From contig CM075652.1 of the NCBI GenBank assembly GCA_037953625.1, forward strand, positions 77,591,501-77,655,500: a stretch of 64,000 bases of DNA, given 5' to 3'. Positions 46,057-55,773 of the stretch are shown here, one piece after another. A program made the translations under genes and the position numbers. The notes below the pieces were generated by a model. That model did no database searches. It saw only the letters and a program-made list of their open reading frames with translations, and was not told the origin of the DNA. This stretch comes from Crotalaria pallida. Lineage: Eukaryota; Streptophyta; Magnoliopsida; Fabales; Fabaceae. Numbering within the stretch: position 1 is the first letter of the stretch; every line of letters begins with the position of its first letter.

Positions 46057-46494
46057 CTCTTGCTCGGCCAGATCGGGTGTAAGCTCTGACTCAGTACCTG
46101 TAAAAAAATGGTAAGGAGTGAGCATTACACGTAAAATAGGAAAGCAGTTTCTAATATGACATAACGTTATACCAAGCCAAACGCAGTTAATCAATTAATT
46201 CACAACATATCAAACCCACACAACTCAAATGCATTCACATTTATATCCTTTGATTTCATTCATCAATCCTCTAACTCTTTATTAGCTACAGTTTTCTTAG
46301 TATATTTTCTATCTCTTTTACCATATAATTCACTTTCCTTCTTTTCACTCACATTGATCTTTTCTCATATATTTCTCTTTTCAATTTTTTTCTTTTCATT
46401 CCTTTTTTATATTTTATTTTCTCTTTTCTAGCTTTCACTTTTCACTTTAACTTTCTCTTTTCATTTCTTTCATATTTCTCATTTCTCATAGAGA

Positions 46495-46780
46495 TAATGT
46501 GTGTCAATCATTGCGCACAACCCTCTATGCATCTTACAGCGCACAATGCACGGTCTAGGCATATAGTCCCCCATGCGACTTATTGCACACAACACACATG
46601 TGCGACTTACTGCACCCGGACAAACGTCTTACAAGACCTGTATCACACCACAGGTTCACAGTCTAAGCATATATACAGCCCCTCATGCGGCTTACTGCAC
46701 ACAACATACATGCGCGACTTATAGCGCCCGAACAAACGTCTTACAAGACCTAGATCGAACCACTAGTTCGCATCACTAGG
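46495..46780 (-). repeat. CG-containing direct repeats in LTR
   Basis: Irregular units with CATGCGACTTATTGCAC, GCGACTTACTGCACCCGG and ACAAACGTCTTACAAGACC. They occupy the position of the minisatellite at 24365-25199 and of the 52038-52410 array and share the core word (A/G)CTTACTGC. Confidence 0.6.
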
Positions 46781-47840
46781 ATTTAATGCACCTGTCAGGC
46801 ATTTGGAACACCCAAGGGACTCTAGCACCCAACCAAGACTTTTACACCCAAAAGGCATCACCCTGTTAGGCTATGCTATCACATTTTCACACTTTTCTTT
46901 AATTATTTCCATTGCTCATTTTCATTCTCTTTCACATTTGCATATCTTTTATATGGCAGCGAATTGAGTCATTTGTGCATTGACGCCTAACGGGCATTTG
47001 AACCTAATGGGCATTTGGCCTAGTGGGCATTTGGCCCTTTGGAAATTTGATACACCCGGCAGGGGCAAATAGTCTATCAGGGCACCAATACTCAATTCCG
47101 CTGCACTATCCATTATTCTTTACTTTACATTTGCATTCTTTCTCTCAATTGTTTCATGTAATATATTCATATTCCTCATTCATGTACCAACCAACATATA
47201 TATATATCACATCATTTCCAGCACATATCCACATATACATATAATCACAATATAATATATATATATATATATATATACACACTCATTTTTCTTAATTCTC
47301 TTATTTAGTAACAAATTATCAACTACCCTATGGTGCAATAACCTAAACTAACAACCAACTCTTAGCATCCATTATATACATACTACAAACTATTCCCTAG
47401 AGTATGGTAATACCCACTCCTTACCTCAAAATAGCAAGAGATAAGGAACCTTAATGATTTGTGCCTTGTTTCTAAAATCTAGGAACCTTGAATTTCTTTA
47501 GCTTGGCTTGCCACCTCAATAAAGCCAATATCCAGTGTTGATAAATAAGCTTGTGATGAGAGTTGTATGATGGGAGGTTGTTGTTCTTCTCTTGTTCTTG
47601 CTTAGGAGGCATAAGGTGATGGGTTCTCCATGGTTGAAAGCTTGAAAAAAATCAAAGGAGAATGGGAGAGAGAGTGGGCCGACTTTTATGAGGGAGGAGG
47701 GAGTGATTTTTGAGCTTGGTACATAATGGAGATAGTGAGGTTGATGATAATTAGTGATGGTGGTTCTTGATTTTTGATGTTTTATGAGATGATGGTGATG
47801 TGGGTTCTTGAACCCTAGAGAGATGGATGAGGAAGATGAT

Positions 47841-47867
47841 AGGTGTGTGTGTGTGTGTGTGTGTGTT
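47841..47867. repeat. GT microsatellite
   Basis: About 13 GT/TG dinucleotides within the LTR; the nearby frame containing a Cys/Val run is an artefact. Confidence 0.9.
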
Positions 47868-48013
47868 ATGTTTGTTGTTGTTGGTTTGTTTTTGTTTCCC
47901 CTTTATGTTTCTTGCATGGGAGGTTGGTTTTGTGTGGCTGAAAATGATGGCTTCTTGTCGAAGCCACAAATATGTGGTCCTCAAGACTCTCTTTCTTTTC
48001 CACTGCAGGACGT

Positions 48014-48240
48014 ACTACTCGAGTAGTCCATGCACTACTCGAGTAGTTCATAAAATCTCACTTTCCTGACTTGCTGTTGGCATGGACTACTCGATTAGTG
48101 TATGCACTACTCGAGTAATCCAACATATTTTTTTTCATTTTTTTCGCACTTCAAAATGTCTTAACTTCTTCATTATCCGTCGGATCTTGTTCAAATTTGA
48201 AAGTAAGTTTCTCTACACATTAAACTTCATATCCAACGGT
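48014..48240 (-). promoter_or_regulatory. U3 CTCGAG palindromes and CCGTCGGAT module
   Basis: ACTACTCGAGTAGT at 48014-48027 and 48034-48047, with variants at about 48085 and 48106. TCCGTCGGAT (48176-48185) faces ATCCAACGGT (48231-48240) across 45 nt. Confidence 0.55.
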
Positions 48241-48411
48241 GGTCTTTACGTTTTGAGTTATAAACCTTCTATTTCTAATTTCCTAAAGTTACATGTTTCT
48301 AACTTCACAATTACCCTTCCAATGAACTAACTTAGCTTATTTTTATCATTCTCTTCACCCTAAGTTGATTAACACATTAATTATATTTGAAATTTAATTG
48401 AGGATGTTACA

Positions 48412-48447
48412 ATCCTCTCCCACTTACCAGAATTTCGTCCTCGAAAT
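48412..48447 (-). promoter_or_regulatory. Polypurine tract and TTTCGAGGAC block (outer element)
   Basis: On the minus strand TTTCGAGGACGAAATTC is followed by AAGTGGGAGAGGAT, directly before the 3' LTR edge at 48411. Confidence 0.85.
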
Positions 48448-50400
48448 TCAGTTGGCGTCAAACAATTGTGGATGAGACTCCCTAATCTTGTCTTCCAATT
48501 CCCATGTAGCCTCTTCCACATTGTTCCTATTCCAAACAACTTTTACCAAAGAGATCTCCTTGCTTCTGAGCTGCTTCACATGTCTGTCTTCAATTCTGAC
48601 TGGAAGAACTTCAAAAGTCAGATTTTCCTTCAAAGGCAAGTCATCAACTGCTACCACGTGCGAAGGATCATGGATGTATCTCCTAAGCTGTGAAACATGG
48701 AACACATCATGAAGCTTTGACAAATGCGGAGGTAGGGCAATTCTATAAGCAACTAGCCCAATCTTTTCAAAGATTTCATACGGTCCAACAAACCGAGGAG
48801 TCAGATTTTTGGACTTAATTACTCGTCCAATACCGGTAATGGGATTTACCCTCAAGAACACATGATCACCTGCATCGAATTCCAAAGGTTTCCTACGTTT
48901 ATCTGCATAACTCTTCTGGAGATCTTGGGATGCTTTCATCTGATACTTGATCATTCGAATCTTTTCAGTAGTTTCATGAACTATGTCAGGATCAATCAGT
49001 AAATTTTCTCCCATTTGAAACCAACACGAAGGCGTTCTGCATTTCCGACCATACAGTGCTTCAAACGGAGCCATTCCGATACTGGAATGAAAACTATTGT
49101 TATAAGTGAATTCCACCAAAGGTAGAAGTGTCTCCTAGCTTCCAGATTGTTCAAGCACACATGTCTGCAACAAATATTCTAGGGACTGAATAGTGCGCTC
49201 GGTTTGACCATCTGTCTGGGGATGATATGCAGTACTGAATTTCAATTTAGTACCCAGTGCCTGCTGCAAGCTCTGCCAGAATCTGGATAGGAACCTTGGA
49301 TCACGGTCAGATACAATGCTAGTAGGCACTTCATGCAATCTGACTATGTCCCTGATGTACAGCTGGGTCAATTTCTCCAAGCTATACTTCATATTCATTG
49401 GGATGAAATGGGCACACTTAGTCAATCTGTCAACAATAACCCAAATGGTTTCACATCTTGTATTGGTTCTTGGCAAACCGGATTTGAAATCCATAACTAT
49501 GCTGTTCCATTTCCACTTTGGAATCTCCAAGGGTCTTAACAAACCACCTGGTTTCTGGTGTTCGATTTTGGCCTTTTGACAAACCAAACATCGAGACACA
49601 TAATCAGCTACATCCTTCTTCAACCCTGGCCACCAAAACCATCGCTTCAAGTTCTGATACATCTTGGTGGTTCCTGGATGAAGATGTAGCTTAGTCTTGT
49701 GAGCCTCCTCTAGGACCATTCTGCGTACCTCAAAGTCCATTGGAATGCACACTCTGTTCCTAAATCGGATAATCCCTTCGGAACCTTTCTTGAAGTCAGG
49801 CTCCACTCCTTCTGTTACCCTATCTAGTTTCTTTTGTAGTTCCTCATCATCAGCTTGTCTCTCTTTAATAAGATCGACAAACACATTTGTAACTCGCAAC
49901 ATCTCCAGGACGATGTTGTTCTCTTTCATCTGTATGCCTAGGTTGAGTTTGTTGAATTCCTGCATCAACTGCATTTCCTTCACCATCAGATTGCTAACAT
50001 TTAGAGTCTTTCGACTTAAGGCATCGGCCACCACATTAGCTTTTCCAGGATGATATTGGAGATTGAAATCATAATCCTTTAGGAATTCCATCCATCGCCT
50101 CTGTCTCATATTCAGTTCCTTCTTATCAAAGAGATATCTGAGACTCTTATGATCACCGAAGACTTCGAACTTTGTGCCATACAAGTAATGTCTGCAGATT
50201 TTAAGAGCAAATACTACTGCTGCTAATTCGAGATCGTGAGTAGGATAGTTATGCTCATGCTGTCGGAGTTGTCTAGATGCATAAGCTATAACTTTCCCTT
50301 GCTGCATCAGCACACAACCTAATCCTTGTTTCGAAGCATCATAGTACACATCGAATGATTGGGTCGGACCGGCAAAGTTAACACCGGAGAACTGGTCAAT
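48448..50400 (-). pseudogene. pol: Outer Tekay-type RNase H, integrase, chromodomain
   Basis: Reads from about 50400 down to the stop at 48448. RNase H: YYDASKQGLGCVLMQQGK to VVADALSRK. Integrase zinc part: HKTKLHLHPGTTK with CLVCQKAK (about 49700-49560). Core D (SIVMDFKSGLP), D (IVSDRDPRFLS) and E (GQTERT). GPY/F region, then a chromodomain near the C-terminus (VKVVWNRNNVEEATWELE, about 48500). A TAG at 49137-49135, where the inner copy has Trp, breaks the integrase, and a frameshift lies between 50400 and 50349. The chromodomain targets integration to heterochromatin in this clade. Confidence 0.9.
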
Positions 50401-51357
50401 AGCTTTTTCAGCTCTTGAAAGTTGTGTTCACATTCTGGGGACCATTCATAAGGAACATCCTTTCTGGTTAGCGTAGTAAATGGAACGGCTAATTTAGAAA
50501 ACCCTTCGATAAATCTCTGATAATAGCCTGCCAACCAAAGAAAACTCCTGATCTCAGTCACTGACTTGGGTCTCTCCCACTTTAACACTGCTTCCACCTT
50601 AGAAGGATCAATACCGACACCCTTCTCAGAAATTACATGACCCAAGAAGTGAACTTCGTTCAACCAGAAACTACATTTAGAAAGCTTTGCATAAAGTTCT
50701 TTGTCTTTGAGAATCTACAACACTGTTCTCAAATGCTGCTCGTGTTCACTGGGGCTTTTAGAATAGATAAGGATGTCGTCGATGAATACAACGATAAAAG
50801 AATCTAGATAAGGCCTGAAGATTCGGTTCATATAGTCCACGAAGATCGTAGGCGCATTCGTAAGGCCAAAGGGCATGACAACATACTCAAAATGCCCATA
50901 TCACGTTCTGAAAGCAGTTTTAGGAATGTCCTCTTCTCGGATACGGATATGATGATATCCAGATCAGAGGTCAATCTTAGAAAACACCACTGCTCCCCGT
51001 AGTTGGTCCAACAAATCATCGATGCGAGGGAGCGGGTATTTATTTTTCACTGTCACAACATTTAGTTGTTTATAATCAGTACACATCCGGAAGCTACCGT
51101 CCTTCTTGACGAAAAGAATCGAAGCTCACCAGGGTGACACACTTGGCCTAATTAATTTCTTCGCCAATAGCTCCTCTAACTGCTGTTTCAATTCTGCTAA
51201 TTCAGGAGGTGCCATTCGGTACGATGCAATAAAGATTGGACCTGTGTCAGTAATAAGATCTATGTCAAACTCTACTTCTTTTTTTGGCCGTAATCCGGGA
51301 ATCTCTACAAGAAAGACTTTTGAAAATTCGCAGACGACTGGTATCTGACTGACGTCT
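50401..51357 (-). pseudogene. pol: Outer Tekay-type reverse transcriptase
   Basis: Resumes after the inner element with the protease-RT linker (IPVVCEFSKVFLVEIPGL), then RT palm motifs: FSKIDL, YVVMPFGLTNAPTIF and VVFIDDILIYS, so FIDD is intact. Four in-frame stops are readable at 51128-51126, 50966-50964, 50903-50901 and 50717-50715. The inner element still has Arg, Arg and Gln at the last three, consistent with C-to-T changes. The piece from 50663 continues into the RT-RNase H junction before the frameshift. Confidence 0.9.
51353..51357. repeat. Target duplication of the inner element, left copy
   Basis: CGTCT at 51353-51357 equals CGTCT at 60787-60791, directly outside TG...CA ends. Confidence 0.95.
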
Positions 51358-53752
51358 TGTAACACCCTACAAATTAATTTACCCTTAAACCATAAATTAG
51401 GACTTGAAAATTTCTTTTCAAAACCATTATAATAAATGTCAACATAATATCTCTTTCCATTTATACAAAATCATCAGAGTTAAAGGCGGAAGACTTAGTA
51501 CATCAAAAGCCAAAAAGCATAGTTTAATTACATTCGGTCCGTTAAGCCAGATACAAAGAGTACAAAGCAGTGTTTTAGCTCAGCCCAACTAGCCGAGACC
51601 CAACTAATTCTCCGACTCTATAACTTACTCTCCCTGTGAGGGAGAGTGAACCTGCTCGGCCGGGGACTGCGTCTGCTCGGGCTCAGTACCTGAAAAATGG
51701 TAAGGAGGTGAGCATTACACAGAACTTAAGTAAGCAGTTTCTAACATGACATACCAAACTACCAAGCCATACACAAGTAGTCAATTAACATAAATAACAA
51801 GTAATCAAACAATATCACATGCATACCATATCATTTAGCTCGGTCCATGTTATTGTCCCTTGTATACATTACCTACCAGTTATACCTCGGCTCAACCGAT
51901 TAATTCCCCTTATACTCTTTTCTAAATTCTCACCTAGTTGCTCGGCCACTGGTCTCTTTTCTCGGTTATCTATCCCTATCACGGTCACATTACTCATTTA
52001 TCATCTTTTACATAGATTACAATCTTTTACTCTTCTCGGATGCATACACCCAATGCATGTCTTACACCATTTAGGGTCGGATATCCGAGTGTCCATCACT
52101 GCGAGTACCCAGTACCCGTCTTACAGTGGCGCATCTTGGCGTCTTACGCGATCAATGCACGCACCCAGTACGCGTCTTCTATGACCAGGAGCACTACCGC
52201 CAATCATTCTATGGGGTGAGGGAGCGTCTTACGCGATCAATGCACGCACCCAGTACGCGTCTTCTATGACCAGGAGCACATCCCCACCGATTCCGTGCTC
52301 GGAACCTTGTGTGAATCATAACTGCGAGTACCCAGTACCCGTCTTACAGCTGCGCATACCCAGTATGCGTCTGACGCGATCAATGCACGCACCCAGTACG
52401 CGTCTGCTATGACCCGATCACACAACCATTTCTCTTTAATTCCTCTTTTCTTTTTAACCATTTCTTTTAGCTCGGCATCTCTCGGCTCAACCCTGTAACC
52501 ATTCCCCTATTCTACTAAACTTTCTCATTACCTAACCTATTGATTTATCTCTTCATTTCTCCCTATTTACCATTTTCTCAATACCCATTCTCACCCTCTC
52601 GTAGTTCGGCCACAGATATGGAAAATAAATACCACAACTCATGAACATTTATACAATGACAATAACATTTGTACAGCAACAACAGTATGAATAAACACTT
52701 AGCCAACATATCATTTAAACGAAACATATATCAGAGAACAATGTTTTTTCCTACCTCAAAAATCATGTTACTAATTCATTCATTGGTTCCCATTACCCTT
52801 TTACCTTTACTCTCTAATATTATCCTATGTTCATTCCCTAATCTAACACCCATTCTTAGCACCCGTTATGAACACACTAGGAACCCAAACTCAAGTAGAG
52901 GTAACACTCACTCCTTACCTCAAACCGTGAGAGATAAGAGTTGAGAGTTGAGAATGGCTTTCCCCTTGAGCTTAATACCCCTTGAATCTTTGTCCTCCTA
53001 GCTGCACACCCAGCACCGAAATACTCCAGGGACGTGTGATGACATGAAGAGATGAAGGAAAGTAGCTCTAACTCGTGACGATTTATGGTGAAAGAGAGAG
53101 GGATTTTCGTGAAAGAGAAGAGAGAATATGGGAGTTGTATGTTGGAGCTTTAGAGAGAAAAGGGAGAGATACGGATGAGGAAGAGAATGAGAAATATGTT
53201 ATGTTGTATATTGGATTTTCTTTTATTCATTTAGGGGAAATATTTGTGTGGTTCTCATTGGAGGCTTCTTTGAGAAGTCAAAATATGTGGATAGGATTCA
53301 TTGGCTTCCAAAGGAAGCCATGAACAGTGACTTGAAAAGGACATAAAGTCATGACAGCGACAACCGTACGGATGGTACGAAACCCAAAGAACCAACAGCT
53401 CAACATGAGCTGTCACGGAGGAGCAAGGATACGTCGGCTCGGTAGTAGATGAACAGCAGTAGTCCGAGCCTCCTTCTCGGGTAATAATGTGAGATGCGTT
53501 GAGGTCGGCTAATCCGAGCTGACAACAGATTTCACGCTCCGTTCTCACTTAACTCTTTAGTTCGCGTTTCGTTTAGCTCGGCAGGGATCGGTCCGAGGTC
53601 CTACATCTACCTCTCTGATCGGCCTAGGTTCCCTATTAACTCACGACCATTGTATAACTACGGCTTAATCCTATTCTTAAATAAACATCTATGTTTATAT
53701 ATATATATATATATGAATTTATTATATTGATATTAATTTTCAGGACGTTACA
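51358..53752 (-). mobile_element. Inner element 3' LTR
   Basis: 2395 bp. Contains the stem-loop ACTCTCCCT/AGGGAGAGT (51627-51647), the hairpin-containing array (52038-52410), many CTCGG/CCGAG words (51640-51700, 52440-52480, 53430-53620) and a TA tract (53698-53714). No host-like coding sequence; the short frames are the same in both LTRs. Confidence 0.95.
52038..52410 (-). repeat. Array of CCCA-loop fold-backs followed by GTCT
   Basis: Units such as GCGCATACCCAGTATGCGTCT, GAGTACCCAGTACCCGTCTTAC, CGCACCCAGTACGCGTCT and ATGCATACACCCAATGCATG. The central CCCA is bracketed by short complementary arms that vary between units, and GTCTTAC or GTCTGAC follows. A second copy is in the 5' LTR at 59060-59430. 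Confidence 0.6.
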
Positions 53753-53788
53753 TTCCTCTCCCACTTACAGAAATTTCGTCCTCGAAAT
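53753..53788 (-). promoter_or_regulatory. Polypurine tract and TTTCGAGGAC block (inner element)
   Basis: On the minus strand TTTCGAGGACGAAATTTC, then TGTAAGTGGGAGAGGAA next to the LTR at 53752. Confidence 0.85.
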
Positions 53789-55773
53789 TTAGTCAGTATT
53801 GAATAGCTGCGGATATGATAACTTCATCTTCTCTTCGAGCTCCCACGTAGCTTCTTCCACATTGTTCCGATTCCAGATAACCTTGACCAAAGAGATTTCT
53901 TTCCCTCTGAGCTGTCTGACTTGCTTGTCCTCAATTCTGACTGGAAGGATCTCGAAGGTCAGGTTGTCTCTTAGTGGCAACTCATCCACTGCTATCACAT
54001 GCGATGGGTCATGAATGTATCTCTTGAGCTGCGAAACGTGAAATACATCATGAAGTTTTGACAAGTGCAAAGGTAAGGCAATTCGGTACGCTACTGGTCT
54101 GACTTTCTCCAATATCTGGTACGGTCCGACAAACCGAGGGGTCAACTTCTTTGATTTGATAGCTCGGCCGATACCTGTGACAGGGGATACCCGTAGGAAT
54201 ACATGATCTCCCTCAATGAAATTCAAGGGTTTTCTTCTCTTGTCGGCATAGCTCTTCTGTCGGTCTTGCGCTGCTTTCATCTTCCCTTGTATCATTCGGA
54301 TCTTCTCGGTTGTTTCATGTATAATGTCAGGACCAATCACAAGTTTTCTCCTATCTGGAACCAGCAAAGCGGCGTTCGACATTTCCGACCATACAGTGCT
54401 TCAAAAGGGGCCATTCCTATACTTGAATGGAAACTATTGTTGTAGGTAAATTCGACCAATGGCAAAAGCGTTTCCCAACTCTCCGACTGTTCGAGCACAC
54501 ATGTCCTCAGCAAGTCCTAAAGAGTCTGAATGGTGCGCTCGGATTGTCCGTCGGTCTGAGGATGATAAGCTGTGCTGAACCTCAACTTTGTACCCATGGC
54601 TTGCTGCAAACTCTGCCAGAATCGGGATAAGAAACGAGGATCTCGGTCGGACACTATGCTGCTCGAAACACCGTGAAGTCTAACAATGTCCTTTATGTAC
54701 AATTGAGTTAGCTTCTCCAGGCTGTACTTCATGCTAATTAGCAGGAAATGGGCACACTTTGTAAGTCGGTCCACCACAACCCAGATGGCTTCCTGCCCTG
54801 ATCTCGTTCTTGGTAGACCCGACACAAAATCCATCAAAATGTTGTCCCACTTCCATTGCGGAATCTCCAATGATTTGAGTAATCCTCCTGGTTTCTGGTG
54901 CTCAATCTTGGCTTTCTGGCATGTTAAACACCGAGACACATAGTCCGCCACGTCGGTCTTCAACTTTGGCCACCAAAACAACCTTTTCAGATCCTGGTAC
55001 ATCTTTGTGGCTCCTAGGTGAAGACTCATCTTCGTTTTATGGGCCTCTTCCATCAACTCTCTTCGGACTTCAAAGTCTAGGGGAACGCAAATTCGGCCCC
55101 GAAATCGTATGAGACCATCGGATCCTTTAGTGAAGTCTGGTTCATCCTTGTCTCCTGCTCTTTCTAGTAGCTTTTGGAGTTCTAAGTCGGCAGCCTGTCT
55201 TTCCTTGATGAAACCCACAAACTCGTTTGTTACTTGCAACATCTCCAGTACGACACTGTTTTCCTTCTTCTGTACGCCGAGGTTAAGATCGCTAAATTCC
55301 TGCATCAACTGCATCTCTCGGACCATCATATTGCTCAGATGAAGGCTTTTCCTGCTCAGTGCGTCGGCCACAACGTTGGCTTTTCCAGGATGATAGTGCA
55401 AATTGAAATCGTAATCTTTCAAGAATTCCACCCATCTGTGCTGCCTCATGTTTAATTCCTTCTGATCGAACAGATAGCCGAGACTCTTATGGTCACTAAA
55501 CACTTCAAATTTTGTTTCATACAGGTAGTGTCTCCAAATCTTAAGGGCAAACACCACAGCTGCTAATTCGAGATTGTGGGTGGGGTAATTCTGTTCATGC
55601 GGTCGAAGCTGTCGAGAGGCATAAGCCACCACTTTTCCCTGTTGCATCAATACACAGCCGAGACCCTACTTCGAGGCGTCACAAAACACGTCAAAGGCTT
55701 TGGTCGGATCTGGTAAAATCAATATTGGCGAACTCGTCAATCTTTTCTTCAGCTCTTGGAAGCTCTGTTCACA
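53789..55773 (-). pseudogene. pol: Inner Tekay-type RNase H, integrase, chromodomain
   Basis: Continues the frame of the gag-pol piece past its stop. RNase H runs from VFCDASK to VVADALSRK, with TAG at 55668-55666. Integrase has the zinc part HKTKMSLHLGATK and CLTCQKAK, then D (NILMDFVSGLP), D (IVSDRDPRFLS) and E (GQSERT). TAG at 54519-54517 follows IQTL. One base is lost near 54340, shifting the frame. The last open piece, 54382-53789, carries the GPY/F part (LTPRFVGPYQIL) and the chromodomain (VKVIWNRNNVEEATWELE). Gene order and protein are close to the outer element. Confidence 0.9.

Larger units (their letters stand above)
45591..48411 (-). mobile_element. 3' LTR of the outer Tekay-type element
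   Basis: 2821 bp, TGTAACACC...GATGTTACA. Content from left: hairpins at 45977-46056, TA microsatellite (46001-46030), CG-containing direct repeats (46495-46780), a second TA tract (47250-47278), a GT tract (47841-47867), four ACTACTCGAGTAGT-type palindromes (48014-48120) and the CCGTCGGAT module (48176-48240). Its partner begins at 62417 and differs by several percent. Confidence 0.9.

Noticed and set aside
51819..52184. 121-codon frame present in both inner LTRs (also 58839-59204)
   Set aside because: Conserved only because both are copies of one LTR; it crosses the hairpin array and has no domain.
53075..53323. 82-codon frame starting MTIYGERERDFRER, also at 60095
   Set aside because: Purine-rich low-complexity LTR sequence; conservation is due to LTR duplication.
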